The translations under genes were made by a program, and so were the position numbers. Shown in pieces: positions 1-9,634 of a stretch of DNA of 32,163 bases (positions are counted from its first letter, which is position 1; each line of letters opens with the position of its first letter). Source of the stretch: Nitrospirales bacterium (GTDB lineage: Bacteria; Nitrospirota; Nitrospiria; Nitrospirales; UBA8639); assembly GCA_021604005.1 (NCBI GenBank), contig BQIV01000047.1, positions 1 through 32,163 on the forward strand, written 5' to 3'. Under the pieces are notes generated by a model that saw only the letters and a program-made list of their open reading frames with translations, was not told the DNA's origin and searched no databases.

Positions 1-74
1 CCTTTAGCACACGTAAGACCAGGGGCGGCTCGTCGTTTCGCGGTCCATCGTTCAATCGGTTCGTCCTGTCCCAT
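1..74 (-). pseudogene. 5' end of a transposase-associated gene, frameshifted, truncated by the window edge
   Basis: Reading leftwards from an ATG at 74, with a GGAGG Shine-Dalgarno 6 nt upstream (81-85), the translation starts MGQDEPIERWTAKRRAA. From memory this matches the start of small DUF1153/OrfA-like proteins carried by insertion sequences, which continue ALVL-x-ILKGE. Here the frame instead goes on as PGLTCAK. Dropping one base from the run of four G on the plus strand (22-25) restores ALVLRVLKG, so a +1 frameshift in the homopolymer has broken the gene. Only about 24 codons are visible. A sequencing error in the homopolymer is the main alternative. Confidence 0.6.
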
Positions 75-142
75 CGATTCCCTCCTTTAAGCAGTGGGTT
101 CTGTCTTAAAGGTGGTCTCACTTTCAAGGGGAGCAGTATACA
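1..142 (-). mobile_element. Terminal part of an insertion sequence (one end only)
   Basis: The frameshifted OrfA-like start at 74 is preceded by about 68 bp of leader. This ends at a plausible IS terminus, which on the minus strand begins TGTATACTGCTCCCC at position 142. The rest of the element, including its other end and any direct repeat, lies outside the window. The exact boundary and the IS family are inferred from remembered similarity, not shown by a paired repeat. Confidence 0.4.
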
Positions 143-231
143 TGTAGATCAGATTCGCAGCTGAAAATTGACTGATAGGTAGATATATTGAGAAAAGGCC
201 TGTATCCAGCGCAATGGTTGTCAATTCGGGT

Positions 232-582
232 TCAAGGAGTTCTTTTCGGGTATCGCATGGTCCAAGCTAAAGTCAGTAATGCCAGTAACAATACGACAGG
301 AACAGGAAAGGCTCCCATTTCTCCGGCGCGAAGATGAGTGACGGAGGCTCCGATCATTGTCAGACTCAAGAGAAGAACGCCATATAATCTTCCTGCCGGA
401 ACGAATAGCCCAATCCCGCCGAGTACTTCAATCGTTCCCGTAACATAGACAAACCATAGGGGATAGCCCCAATGAGCAAATTCTTCTGCATGGGCCGTCG
501 GGTCCCATAATTTTGAACCTCCGGCAAAAAGAAAAATGATTCCAAGCAGGATCCAAAGACTTGTTTGAATCAATTGTTTCAT
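232..582 (-). CDS. DoxX family membrane protein
   Basis: 116-residue integral membrane protein with four predicted helices: about 7-24, 45-62, 68-85 and 92-108. The first helix ends in the FAGGSKL segment typical of DoxX/DoxD-like proteins. These small inner-membrane proteins are linked to redox or thiol-stress complexes; the substrate is unknown. The start is the ATG at 582, preceded on the minus strand by AGGGGA at a suitable distance. No partner gene lies beside it: an IS remnant is downstream and a long non-coding stretch upstream, so it is probably monocistronic. The family is clear from helix pattern and length; the function in this organism is not. Confidence 0.75.
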   Translation of the reverse strand: MKQLIQTSLWILLGIIFLFAGGSKLWDPTAHAEEFAHWGYPLWFVYVTGTIEVLGGIGLFVPAGRLYGVLLLSLTMIGASVTHLRAGEMGAFPVPVVLLLALLTLAWTMRYPKRTP

Positions 583-1361
583 ATGTTCCCCTAGTCTGAT
601 TGAAAAGTTGAAACTCCTGCCTCCACTGTAGCCAGTTCTGTAATTGAAGTCTACTCAGTACATTTGAGGATTCATTCTTGTTCATAGTCATTGCGGTAGA
701 TGTGTGAGATAAGCATGGATTCATGCGAGCAAATACAAGAGATGAAAAAATCATTATTCTTTGAAAATGAGTGAAACGTTCCAGCTCCCCCAAAATCCGA
801 ACCTGTCTGCTAGAGCCGTTCCTATTATATTCGTGTGTGGAAGATGTGTGTTATAGCCGTCGCAGCACTTCCGAATACTTGCAGTGAGTCATCGCGCGGG
901 GTTCGTTGATCGACCTCAGCTGGAACGTATTTGGATTCGCTATGTGTGGACTGTGAGCTTGGCTGAACGTTATGGGGTTTTTCTATAGTTGTGTTCCACT
1001 TTTTTTGCATTAAAATATGCAGATGGTGCTAATATTGAACCTCAATTCTTGGTGGACTTTCCAGTCTTATCTGTCATATGCAAAGATGTCATGCAATCAC
1101 TCTGATAATCTTAAATCACAACATTCCTGAGAAATCACTATTTGAGACGGGTGTCTGGTGTTTCTTCGACGTGACGATCTCAATGTGTGTGATGATTGGG
1201 GTTGTGTATTGTGGGTGTTCCGCACCATCCGTCTCGTCTCTGCATTCGTGTTTTTTTAACGGGATCAGGCGTCGGACCATAGTATGATAGAACACGAAAG
1301 ATTTGAGTGGTATGCTTCGCTGTAGTCTGCCGCCTTTCATTAGTTGTTTCCCAAGTTTTTT
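583..1361. other. Long intergenic region, no convincing gene
   Basis: About 780 bp between the DoxX-like gene and the hybrid kinase. Short open frames on both strands (minus 825-1010 and 1116-1373, plus 1078-1287) have no recognisable domain, no good ribosome site and odd composition. A TTGTGT (989-994) and TAAAAT (1011-1016) pair with 16-bp spacing is a possible plus-strand promoter for the kinase, but it is unsupported otherwise. I see no RNA gene and no paired repeat here. The region may hold decayed sequence associated with the nearby IS end. Confidence 0.4.
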
Positions 1362-4109
1362 ATGATTGAACAAGTCCTAAATCCAGCGAATTACGTATTC
1401 AGTATTTATGCCTTCCCTACAATTTTGACCGTCGTTGTCGGGTCTGTGGTTGGATTGACCGTCCTCATTCGTGAACGAGGTTCGACCGTGAGCTGGTTGT
1501 TTGTGGGGATGGTTACGCCATTTTCACTCTGGTTCTTTGGTTTTACGTGGATGTATTGCGCACGTTTGGAATCGGTGGCGCTCTGGTGGGTCGAGTTCGC
1601 ATATATTGGAGTTCCCTGGATACCAGCGGCGATCTACCACTTCATGGTGGAAATTCTCAAACTCAAAGGACATTGGACAAAACTTGTCTGGTTTAATTGG
1701 TTGCTGTCTTTGGCGTTTTTTACAGCGACGTTGATGTCGGATGCCATGATTGCTGGACTCTACCAATATTGGTGGGGGTTTTACCCTAAATATGGATGGT
1801 TGGGCGTGCCGTTTATGATCTATGTTTCGGGCATGATGATTACCGGATTGGTGTACTTTCGATTTAAGTATACGCAACTGCATTTAGACCCTCAAAAACA
1901 AAGGGCTAAGTGGTTTTTGATTGGATTTGGCATTGCCTATTTTGCCTGTATTGATTTTCTTCCAAAGTTTGGAGTTGCGGTTTACCCTTTTGGGTATCTG
2001 CCGATTTTGACGTTTACCCTCACCTCCGCCATGACAATTTGGCGGTACCGACTGGTGGATTTGACTCCAGCATTCACGGCTGAACGGATTCTCGACACCA
2101 TGCGAGGTGCCGTCCTTGTGGTGGACCTGGAAGGCGTTATCCGGCTTACCAATCGAGCCACCTGTTCGTTGCTCGGATATCAAGAACGTGAATTACTCGG
2201 GAAAACGATTACGGTGATCTATCCGTCACCTCCCCTTTTTGAGTTGCAGGTACATGCATCCTCTGAGAACTGGACCATTCAAGATCAGGAAACCCATTGG
2301 GTAAGTAAAACCGGCAAGGCCACTTCAGTCAGTGTGTCGGCAGCCACCGTTGCCGATGTGACACGAGCGACCTTGGGGGTTGTCTACGTTGCCGACGATA
2401 TATCCGAACTGAAACGAACAGCTCAAGAATTGCGCCGGAGTAAAGAAATTTTGGAGACGCGTGTTCGGGAGCGAACGGTGGAATTGACGCGAGTGAACGA
2501 TGAGTTGCTTCGCGATACGGCGGAACGAAAAAAAGCCCAAGAATCTCTTCGGGAGAGCGAAGAGCGGTTCAGGCTCGCACTCAAAGCTGGTCGGATGGGT
2601 ACGTTCGATTACGACATTCATGCCAATGTCATTTTCCTGTCTCCCGAACTTGAAGTCATATTTGGTCTCACTCCGGGCACTTTTGCTGGCACATTTGAAT
2701 CATTTATGGAGTTTATTCACCCAGAGGATGTAGACGGTGTCCGTCGTACCATACAAGAGTCTATTGCCAAGGGAGGGTCTTCAGATTTCGAATTTCGTAT
2801 CAGGAAACAAAGCACACAGTATGAAGTTCGGATTGCCGGGCGTGGACAGGTGTTGACGGACGAACACCGTCAACCACGTCGTGTGACGGGTGTAGCCTTT
2901 GACGTCACCGATCGCCGTTGTGCGGAGGAAGCGCTTCGACAGAGTGAATTAAAGGTTCTGCAAATGCAAAAAATGGAGGCCATTGGAACATTGGCGGGAG
3001 GAATCGCTCACGACTTTAACAATATTCTTGGGTCAATATTTGGCTACACAGATTTAGCACTTCTTAAATTACCCGAGCATGCCGAGGAGCGGGCGTACTT
3101 AGAAAAAATTACCATGGCAGCCTGGCGAGCCAAGGAATTAGTTCAGCAAATTTTGGAATTTAGCCGACAGAAGGCTCCTGAACGGCAAGTCATTCGCCTT
3201 CATGTCGTCGTGAAAGAAACGCTTCAGTTGTTGCGGGCTACACTACCGAAAACCATTCAAATCCGTTCCTATCTCGCTACGGAGTTGGATACTATTTTGG
3301 CCAATACGACGCAGATGCACCAGGTATTGGTCAATCTCTGTACGAATGCCGAACATGCAATGAGAGAAAAAGGTGGGATTCTCGAAGTGAAGCTCGGTCC
3401 TATCGACATCACTGAAGAGTTTGCCGCATTGCATCCCACAATTCAGGCCGGCCCACATGTGGAGCTTAGTATACGCGATACGGGTCGTGGTATTCCCTCC
3501 AATGCCGTAAAGCGAATTTTTGAGCCGTTCTTTACGACAAAAGGAGTCGGTGAAGGAACGGGGATGGGCTTATCAGTCGTCCATGGGATCATTACGAGTT
3601 GTCAGGGCTCTATCCATGTCGAAAGTGACATGGGCCAAGGGACGGTATTTACCATGTATCTTCCGCGAGTTGAAAAATCCCTACCTGACGCCCCAGTGAA
3701 AAAATTTACTCGGCCTGGAAAAGGTCATGTGCTGTTGGTTGAAGATGAAGAGATTCTTGCCGAAGCGGTTCAAAAGCTTCTCATGCAATTAGGCTATGAT
3801 GTGGATATGCAGCAGGAAAGTCGGCAAGCGCTGAAGGTTTTTCAGGATGATCCTTCACGGTTTGATGTCGTGATTACAGATCAGACGATGCCACACTTTA
3901 CCGGGGAACAATTGGCGAGCCATCTCCTGGCTATTCGACCGGATTTGCCTATTATTCTCTGTACGGGGTTTAGTCACACGATTAATCACGAGAAAGCGAT
4001 GCAACTTGGGATTCGAGCGTTTCTGACAAAACCTGTTTTAATCCATGAATTGAGCGTTGTACTTGAAAAAGTTTTGAAAAAGGCACCTGAGCATACAACG
4101 TTTGAGTGA
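1362..4109 (+). CDS. Hybrid sensor histidine kinase: 7TM - PAS - PAS - HisKA - HATPase - receiver
   Basis: About 915 residues. The N-terminus (about 10-235) has seven hydrophobic segments in the arrangement of the 7TM sensor module of histidine kinases. It is followed by PAS (about 245-345), a coiled coil (about 346-398) and a second PAS with its C-terminal cap (about 400-525). HisKA carries the phospho-acceptor His550 in GGIAHDFNNIL. The ATPase domain has an N box (VNLCTNAEH), DTGRGIP and GTGMGLS. A C-terminal receiver has an acidic pocket (EDEE) and the phospho-acceptor Asp840 in VVITDQTMP. This is a membrane-bound hybrid kinase whose output is probably passed to a histidine phosphotransferase or regulator encoded elsewhere. 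The ATG at 1362 is chosen; a TTG at 1344 would add six residues, and neither has a strong ribosome site. The signal sensed is unknown. Confidence 0.9.
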   Translation: MIEQVLNPANYVFSIYAFPTILTVVVGSVVGLTVLIRERGSTVSWLFVGMVTPFSLWFFGFTWMYCARLESVALWWVEFAYIGVPWIPAAIYHFMVEILKLKGHWTKLVWFNWLLSLAFFTATLMSDAMIAGLYQYWWGFYPKYGWLGVPFMIYVSGMMITGLVYFRFKYTQLHLDPQKQRAKWFLIGFGIAYFACIDFLPKFGVAVYPFGYLPILTFTLTSAMTIWRYRLVDLTPAFTAERILDTMRGAVLVVDLEGVIRLTNRATCSLLGYQERELLGKTITVIYPSPPLFELQVHASSENWTIQDQETHWVSKTGKATSVSVSAATVADVTRATLGVVYVADDISELKRTAQELRRSKEILETRVRERTVELTRVNDELLRDTAERKKAQESLRESEERFRLALKAGRMGTFDYDIHANVIFLSPELEVIFGLTPGTFAGTFESFMEFIHPEDVDGVRRTIQESIAKGGSSDFEFRIRKQSTQYEVRIAGRGQVLTDEHRQPRRVTGVAFDVTDRRCAEEALRQSELKVLQMQKMEAIGTLAGGIAHDFNNILGSIFGYTDLALLKLPEHAEERAYLEKITMAAWRAKELVQQILEFSRQKAPERQVIRLHVVVKETLQLLRATLPKTIQIRSYLATELDTILANTTQMHQVLVNLCTNAEHAMREKGGILEVKLGPIDITEEFAALHPTIQAGPHVELSIRDTGRGIPSNAVKRIFEPFFTTKGVGEGTGMGLSVVHGIITSCQGSIHVESDMGQGTVFTMYLPRVEKSLPDAPVKKFTRPGKGHVLLVEDEEILAEAVQKLLMQLGYDVDMQQESRQALKVFQDDPSRFDVVITDQTMPHFTGEQLASHLLAIRPDLPIILCTGFSHTINHEKAMQLGIRAFLTKPVLIHELSVVLEKVLKKAPEHTTFE

Positions 4110-4145
4110 AGTCAGTGACAAGGATTATATGTCAGTCCCTCACGC

Positions 4146-4186
4146 AATCGAGCCGGACTTTAAAGAAAGCCCGGCTCGATTTTTTT
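4146..4186 (+). terminator. Intrinsic terminator of the hybrid kinase gene
   Basis: A perfect 11-bp inverted repeat (AATCGAGCCGG at 4146-4156 and CCGGCTCGATT at 4171-4181) with a 14-nt loop runs into a T tract through 4186. It lies 36 bp after the kinase stop and is polar for the plus strand. The convergent icd gene ends at 4217 and would read into the same stem, but without a following T run. Confidence 0.9.
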
Positions 4187-4216
4187 ACAGATGACGGTCA
4201 GTCTGACTATGTGAGG

Positions 4217-6454
4217 TTAACTCAAACTGGCCACTATTTTGTTGAGCGTAGCACTCGGACGCATCCCCGCCTTTACCTTGTCGGGGCAAGGATGATAATA
4301 GCCGCCGATATCGACAGGCTTGCCTTTACTGGCTTTCAGTTCATCAAGAATCGTATTGATATTGTTTTCAAGCTCTTTTGCGACCGGAGTAAACTTTTCT
4401 TTTAATTCTTGGTCGTCATTTTGTGCCGCCAGTTCTTGAGCCCAATACAGGGCTTCCCACACATGGGTGCCGGCGTTATCTAATTCTCCAAGCACCCGCC
4501 CTGGGGCTTTTCGGTTATCCATCAGCTTTCCCGTTGCGCGGTCAAGGGTGTCGGCGAGGACTTGAGCTTTTTTATTGTTCTTGTTTCGACTGAGATGGGA
4601 AAACGATTCGGCGAGAGCCAAAAATTCGCCGAGAGAATCCCAGCGGAGATGTCCTTCTTTCACGAATTGTTGTACATGTTTTGGAGCAGACCCACCGGCT
4701 CCAGTCTCAAACAGTCCCCCGCCATTAATAAGGGGAACAATGGACAGCATCTTGGCGCTGGTTCCTAATTCCAAAATCGGAAACAAGTCAGTGAGGTAAT
4801 CCCGAAGGACATTGCCGGTTGCTGCAATTGTGTCCTTCCCTTCTTTTGCGCGTTGTAAAGAATGCTTCATGGCATCCACCGGTGCCATGATTTGGATATC
4901 GAGTCCGGTCGTGTCATGATCTTTGAGATAGCGGTTGAGTTTCTCGATCAATTGTGCGTCATGCGCGCGATCTTTATTCAACCAGAAGACGACTGGCGTT
5001 GAAGAGGCTTTGGCCCGGTTGACGGCCAGCTTCACCCAGTCTTGAATCGGAATATCTTTGACGGTGCAGCTGCGGAAGATATCACCCGGTTCGACATCGA
5101 TTTCGTGCAGCACGTTGCCGGATCCGTCTATCAAACGGATCTTGCCATTCCCGGGGGCTTCGAACGTCTTGTCGTGTGATCCATATTCCTGAGCTTTTTG
5201 CGCCATCAGTCCGACATTGGGGACGCTACCCATGGTTGAGGGGTCGAATTCGCCATTCTCACGGCAGAAATCGACGACGGCTTGATAAATCCCGGCATAA
5301 CTCCGGTCGGGAATGATGGCTTTCATGTCATGTTCTTTTCCGTCGGGTCCCCACATTTTCCCGCCTACACGAAGAGCCGCAGCCATTGAGGCGTCGATGA
5401 TGATATCGCTCGGCACGTGAAGATTGGTGATGCCTTTGTCCGAATCCACCATGGCAAGAGGGGGGCCGTTTTTCTGCGCGGCCTGGAGGTCCGCCTTGAT
5501 TTCCTCTTGTTGAGCAGCCGGCAGGTTCCCGATTTTGGCATAGACGTCACCGATTCCATTGTTCGGGTTGACGCCCAGTTCATTGAAGACCTTTCCATGT
5601 TTCTTGAAAGCATCTTCATAATAGACGCTGACGCAATGGCCAAAGATGATCGGGTCGGAGACTTTCATCATCGTGGCTTTCATATGTAAAGAAAACAGTA
5701 CATCAGGGTCTTTTTTTGCGTCGGCGACTTGCTCCTTGAAGAACTGACGCAAGGCGCTCACGCTCATCTTCGTCGCATCCACCACATCGCCCTTGTCTAA
5801 ACTCACGCCCTCTTTAAGGACTTTGGTGCTGCCATCGGCTCCGGCAAATTCAATGCGTCCCTTGCCCGCCGTCTGATCGGTAATCGTGGCCGACTTTTCA
5901 TTGGCGAAGAAGTCCCCCCCCGACATGTGTGCAACGTGGGTTTTTGAATCTTTGGACCATTTCCCCATTTTATGCGGATTCTTTTGTGCGTATTGCTTCA
6001 CCGATGTGGAGGCGCGGCGATCGGAATTGCCTTGTCGCAGCACAGGGTTCACGGCACTCCCCTTGACCTTGTCAAACTTGGCTTTAATCGCCTTCTCCTC
6101 ATCGGTTTGAGGATCTTCAGGATAGTCGGGAATGGCATATCCCTGTTCTTGCAATTCTTTGACACATGCTTGGATTTGAGGAATCGAAGCACTAATGTTC
6201 GGAAGCTTAATAACGTTCGCATCGGGCGTTTCGACCATTTCACCAAGTAAGGCGAGATCATCGGGTTGTTGTTGTTCCGGCTTCAGTTTTTCAGGAAATT
6301 GGGAAATGATTCTTCCCGCCAAGGATATGTCTTTTGTGCCAACATTGACTCCGGCTGTACCGGCAAAGGCTTGGATAATCGGGAGGAATGATCCGCTGGC
6401 CAATTCCGGGGCTTCATCGACCTTTGTGTAAATGATATCGGGTTGTGCAGACAT
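4217..6454 (-). CDS. icd: Isocitrate dehydrogenase (NADP), monomeric type
   Basis: 745 residues, the usual size for the monomeric IDH-II family (about 740). Start [16 protein letters not shown], and segments such as [16 protein letters not shown] and [10 protein letters not shown] are characteristic. The enzyme interconverts isocitrate and 2-oxoglutarate plus CO2 with NADP(H) in the cytoplasm. In an rTCA organism it would run as a reductive carboxylase. The start is the ATG at 6454 with AAGGAG about 9 nt upstream. It stands alone on the minus strand, about 4.3 kb from the aclBA cluster and oriented away from it, so it has its own regulation. Family assignment is firm; direction of flux is inferred from the neighbouring ATP-citrate lyase. 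Confidence 0.95.
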   Translation of the reverse strand: MSAQPDIIYTKVDEAPELASGSFLPIIQAFAGTAGVNVGTKDISLAGRIISQFPEKLKPEQQQPDDLALLGEMVETPDANVIKLPNISASIPQIQACVKELQEQGYAIPDYPEDPQTDEEKAIKAKFDKVKGSAVNPVLRQGNSDRRASTSVKQYAQKNPHKMGKWSKDSKTHVAHMSGGDFFANEKSATITDQTAGKGRIEFAGADGSTKVLKEGVSLDKGDVVDATKMSVSALRQFFKEQVADAKKDPDVLFSLHMKATMMKVSDPIIFGHCVSVYYEDAFKKHGKVFNELGVNPNNGIGDVYAKIGNLPAAQQEEIKADLQAAQKNGPPLAMVDSDKGITNLHVPSDIIIDASMAAALRVGGKMWGPDGKEHDMKAIIPDRSYAGIYQAVVDFCRENGEFDPSTMGSVPNVGLMAQKAQEYGSHDKTFEAPGNGKIRLIDGSGNVLHEIDVEPGDIFRSCTVKDIPIQDWVKLAVNRAKASSTPVVFWLNKDRAHDAQLIEKLNRYLKDHDTTGLDIQIMAPVDAMKHSLQRAKEGKDTIAATGNVLRDYLTDLFPILELGTSAKMLSIVPLINGGGLFETGAGGSAPKHVQQFVKEGHLRWDSLGEFLALAESFSHLSRNKNNKKAQVLADTLDRATGKLMDNRKAPGRVLGELDNAGTHVWEALYWAQELAAQNDDQELKEKFTPVAKELENNINTILDELKASKGKPVDIGGYYHPCPDKVKAGMRPSATLNKIVASLS

Positions 6455-6919
6455 AACGTGTGCTCCTTACAATGAGTTAGATGAGAGTTAGAGAGTTACT
6501 GGAAATACCCGTTCAACAAGACTGCAGAAACGATGATTTTAATTGCATTTTTATGCCGAGGCAATAAACCGAAGGGCCTAGTGTGAAGGAAGAGACTAAA
6601 GACCCAGGAAAGTGGTAAAGCAGCAGGCATTTCATTCCGTACACAGCAGGCACTTTTCTCAAAAGAAGAACAAAAAAGCATGTGAAATCATTTGCTTATG
6701 TATCTTAAGGCGATAGGTCTCGCTGGAAGTATAGCCTTGGAACATTCACTCAAAAAGTTTCGTTATTGTTACGCTGAAAGAAAGTGGCATGGATGTGTAT
6801 GACCTAAATGGTACCCCAATTCAGCACATTACGCTGAAGCCAGTTTCAGGTATTGCCGTCAATCCGGCTCGTTTATAGCCGAGTACCGTGCGGAGTTCGT
6901 GATATGTTTCAGTTGAAAC
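6455..6919. other. Intergenic region between icd and the two-component operon
   Basis: About 465 bp. It must hold the icd promoter, but I see no convincing -35/-10 pair. A 14-bp palindrome (GTTTCA/TGAAAC, 6906-6919) directly follows the kinase stop; it lacks a T tract and is a poor terminator. A 61-codon minus-strand frame (6496-6681) has no family features or ribosome site. Confidence 0.4.
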
Positions 6920-8281
6920 TTATTTGGGTTCGCTATCATTTATATGGGTCTGTTTCGTGGCTATTGGGAATTCCAATATAAACGTACTCCCTTTTCCGAG
7001 TTTGCTTGACACACGGACGTTTCCTCTATGAGCGACCATGATCTTCTTCACAAGACTCAGCCCCAATCCGTACCCCCCTGTCTCACGTGTTCGTGACGGG
7101 TCGACTCGGTAAAAGGGTTCAAAGATTTTGGCTTGGTCCTCTTGGGTAATTCCTTGTCCGAAGTCTTGAACGGAGACCGAGACGGTATTCGTCATCTTCT
7201 CAATACGCACGTTGATAGGGCCAAACTCGGAGCGAGAGAACTTTAAGGCATTTTCGAGTATATTTCTGAGGGCAACGCGTATACGCTGTTCGTCTAATGA
7301 CAAGCTGAACGTACTGGGTGCCGCGGTCAGTTCAACCCCAGGACCAATGCTTGTATAGTCATTGAGGACATCCTGCGCAAGAGCCACCAAGTCCGTCTCA
7401 ACGCGTGCGAGGTATCCGGCCTGGCTTTTCAGCCGTTCAGACTCCAATAGTTCTGTGACCATCATTTCCAGTTCATTTATTTCACGCTGAATGTTCTCTT
7501 TGACCTGGGTATTCCCGATAAATTCCACAGCAACTTTCATCCGGGTCAAGGGGGATCGAAGTTCATGACTGACATCGAGCAATAGCCGGTCACGCGATTG
7601 AATCATGTCACGCACCTGCATAGCCATTTCATTAAATGCGAGGCTCAAGTCCCCAAGTTCGTCCGATGACGTAACGGGAACGTGGTAGTCAAACTGTCCT
7701 TTCCCAAGCTCGTTCACTCCCTTCGTTAACCATTGGACTGGACGAATAAGTCGATGAACGGCGAAATAACTTCCAGCGATAACCATGGCAACAAGTCCCG
7801 CGAGAACCGCAAACGACCAAGCTGGCAGTTCGCCAAAGGGCCGATGCAGAAAGAACATCACATATTGCGTATCCGCTCGGTTGAGAATCACGAAAGGATG
7901 TCGACGAAATTGTCCGACTTGGGTCGTGGCGTTGGAAAACGTATGATCAACCCTCAGTGAGGAAATTGGAGGAAGTGTCGAATCGGTCGTCCAGGATTGT
8001 TGAGGCGAATGGACTCGGAACTGCAGGCCTAATTCCTTCGCCAGGGCATTTGCACGTTGCCGGTTAGGAGGGGTGCCGATCTCGTTCACTAATTGAACGG
8101 AATATTTAGTGAGATTTTTGAATAAGTCGGATTTGAAGGAATGATTGCGATCGATTGCGAGGAAAAAGAATCCGCGGATGACGATTACTAACACAAAGGC
8201 TGTTCCCAAAAAAATGAGGAATAATTTGATGAAGATTGAACGGCTTGGGGACAATTGGTATTTTTTGAATGACTGCGGCAT
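6920..8281 (-). CDS. Envelope-stress type sensor histidine kinase (CpxA/EnvZ-like)
   Basis: About 453 residues. First membrane helix about 15-38, a periplasmic domain of about 120 residues, then a second helix about 150-172. HAMP follows (IRPVQWLTKG through DELGDLSLAFNEM). HisKA has the phospho-acceptor His239 in DVSHELRSPLTRM. The ATPase domain has N (NILENALKFS), G1 (DFGQGI) and G2 (GYGLGLS) boxes. The ATG at 8281 lies 4 nt after the regulator stop, indicating translational coupling. A longer frame from 8377 would overlap the regulator by about 90 nt and is rejected. It is the third gene of a Spy/CpxP-like, regulator, kinase operon, so its probable role is sensing envelope or protein-folding stress and phosphorylating the adjacent regulator. 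Confidence 0.9.
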   Translation of the reverse strand: MPQSFKKYQLSPSRSIFIKLFLIFLGTAFVLVIVIRGFFFLAIDRNHSFKSDLFKNLTKYSVQLVNEIGTPPNRQRANALAKELGLQFRVHSPQQSWTTDSTLPPISSLRVDHTFSNATTQVGQFRRHPFVILNRADTQYVMFFLHRPFGELPAWSFAVLAGLVAMVIAGSYFAVHRLIRPVQWLTKGVNELGKGQFDYHVPVTSSDELGDLSLAFNEMAMQVRDMIQSRDRLLLDVSHELRSPLTRMKVAVEFIGNTQVKENIQREINELEMMVTELLESERLKSQAGYLARVETDLVALAQDVLNDYTSIGPGVELTAAPSTFSLSLDEQRIRVALRNILENALKFSRSEFGPINVRIEKMTNTVSVSVQDFGQGITQEDQAKIFEPFYRVDPSRTRETGGYGLGLSLVKKIMVAHRGNVRVSSKLGKGSTFILEFPIATKQTHINDSEPK

Positions 8282-8285
8282 GGGG

Positions 8286-8999
8286 TTATGTGGGATTGAC
8301 AGGTCGTGGTGTTGGTAAAAATTGATAGCCTGCCCCCCAAATGGTTTTAATGTAGTGTGGCTGTCTAGGGTCATCATGCAATTTTTGTCTTAGCCGGCTT
8401 ACTCCGACATCGACGGAGCGATTATACGCTTCCCAATCAATGCCTCGAATACGGTCAATCATTTCTTCCCGGGTCAGGACCGCGCCTGGATTTTTTAGAA
8501 ACAATGCGAGGATTTCGAATTCCATCGTCGTGAGGTTAAGAGGCTGGCTATCGAGGGAGGCAGTCCGTGTCCGTAGGTTTACCAGTAATGCGTCCGCTTT
8601 GAGTTGTTCGTGCTCAAAGGTTCCAACGGGAAGAGAGGTTCCTCGTCGCAACACCGTCTGAATTCGAGCCACCAACTCCCGTGGCTCAAAAGGTTTTGCC
8701 AGATAATCATCGGCCCCAAGTTCCAGGCCTGCGATACGATCCGGCAGGTCTCCGCGAGCCGTTAACATAATAATCGGGACCGAGCTTTCTTTTCGAATTT
8801 CTCGGCAAACTGCGAACCCGTCCTGCTCCGGCAACATCAGATCTAAAATGACCAAGTGGGGTGATTCTTTTCGCAGAAGACGCAGGCCTTCACGAGGATG
8901 CTCGACGGCCAAAACCGTCATTTGGAACTGGCCGAGGTAATCCCTCAATAGCTCGTTAAGCTTTTGGTCGTCGTCGATGATGAGAATGGTCGTCGGCAT
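8286..8999 (-). CDS. OmpR/CpxR-type response regulator
   Basis: 237 residues from the ATG at 8999 (MPTTILIIDDDQKL). The receiver has the acidic cluster Asp9-11, phospho-acceptor Asp53 in VILDLMLPEQDG, and a conserved Lys in DDYLAKPFEPREL. The winged-helix DNA-binding domain occupies about 130-233 (LTTMEFEIL through TIWGAGYQF). An in-frame ATG at 9035 would add 12 residues, but its GGAAGG ribosome site is buried in a hairpin at 9021-9048, so 8999 is preferred although it has no obvious Shine-Dalgarno. It is followed immediately by the cognate kinase. The operon's upstream region carries 10-bp-spaced repeats suited to such a regulator, suggesting autoregulation. Confidence 0.93.
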   Translation of the reverse strand: MPTTILIIDDDQKLNELLRDYLGQFQMTVLAVEHPREGLRLLRKESPHLVILDLMLPEQDGFAVCREIRKESSVPIIMLTARGDLPDRIAGLELGADDYLAKPFEPRELVARIQTVLRRGTSLPVGTFEHEQLKADALLVNLRTRTASLDSQPLNLTTMEFEILALFLKNPGAVLTREEMIDRIRGIDWEAYNRSVDVGVSRLRQKLHDDPRQPHYIKTIWGAGYQFLPTPRPVNPT

Positions 9000-9020
9000 A
9001 AAAAAATGAGCTGAAACATT

Positions 9021-9048
9021 GACGGGGAAGGACATTCCCTTCCCCGTC
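9021..9048 (-). promoter_or_regulatory. Perfect hairpin between the Spy-like gene and the response regulator
   Basis: An 11-bp perfect inverted repeat (GACGGGGAAGG at 9021-9031, CCTTCCCCGTC at 9038-9048) with a 6-nt loop lies in the 59-bp gap between the Spy-like stop and the regulator start. On the minus strand it is followed, after about 14 nt, by a run of seven T just before the regulator ATG. It may be a partial attenuator or a processing and stability element that leaves the first gene in excess over the regulator. Function is inferred. Confidence 0.6.
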
Positions 9049-9058
9049 TTTCCAGCGT

Positions 9059-9559
9059 TTAGGCTTCGTGTGTATTCCAACGCTCCATGCGATTTTTCCA
9101 TTTTTGAATGAATTCAGCCGCTTTGGATTTTTGTTCTGGGGTGAGCACGGCGTGAAATTCTGCAATCTTGGCTGTGACTTGAGGGGCAAACGTATTGACA
9201 AGGGCTTGATGCCGCTTCACGATTTGTTGAACTTGGTTCTGATCCAACGTGTCGCTCGTGACAAGACCGAGCGCCTCATCAAGAGTTTGCATCCGGACAT
9301 GAGCGAAGGCTTGCCGAGCTTCTTTCATGGTGCCGTGTACCTCTTGCAGCTTTTCTTTCTGGACATCTTCGAGATTCAAGATCTCTGCAATGATGTCGAC
9401 TCGATGCTGTCCATCGCGATGTTTCCCCCAATGAACGGGAGAAAAACTTCCCACATGAGATCCACACCAGTCAGATTGCCCCTTTGATGCACCAAACGCG
9501 AATGCGGCTCCAAGGACCACGACCCCAACCGTGCTGAGAATGAGAATTTGCTTTGTCAT
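9059..9559 (-). CDS. Spy/CpxP family periplasmic protein (LTxxQ motif)
   Basis: 166 residues. A signal peptide covers about 1-24 (QILILSTVGVVVLGAAFAFGA). A mostly helical, charged mature domain follows with LTPEQ at 139-143, the hallmark of Spy/CpxP/ZraP-type proteins. These act as ATP-independent chaperones or as feedback inhibitors of the sensor kinase in the periplasm. The start at 9559 has a very strong AGGAGG. It is first in the operon with the CpxR- and CpxA-like genes, the arrangement expected for a stress-induced inhibitor or chaperone. His- and Cys-containing stretches (WCGSH, HWGKHRDGQH) near the mature N-terminus could bind metal, which would make a metal-responsive ZraP-like role an alternative. 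Confidence 0.85.
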   Translation of the reverse strand: MTKQILILSTVGVVVLGAAFAFGASKGQSDWCGSHVGSFSPVHWGKHRDGQHRVDIIAEILNLEDVQKEKLQEVHGTMKEARQAFAHVRMQTLDEALGLVTSDTLDQNQVQQIVKRHQALVNTFAPQVTAKIAEFHAVLTPEQKSKAAEFIQKWKNRMERWNTHEA

Positions 9560-9634
9560 GTGACACCTCCTGTGAGTGATGAATAAATTGATCTTTCATC
9601 ATTCACAGTATCACTCAAAGATGTGGCAATCTTC

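Noticed and set aside
428-793. 121-codon minus-strand frame overlapping the DoxX-like gene
   Set aside because: It overlaps a better-supported gene in another frame, lacks a ribosome site, and its residues show no domain or helix pattern.
6496-6681. 61-codon minus-strand frame upstream of icd
   Set aside because: No ribosome site, no family features, and it occupies the region needed for the icd promoter.
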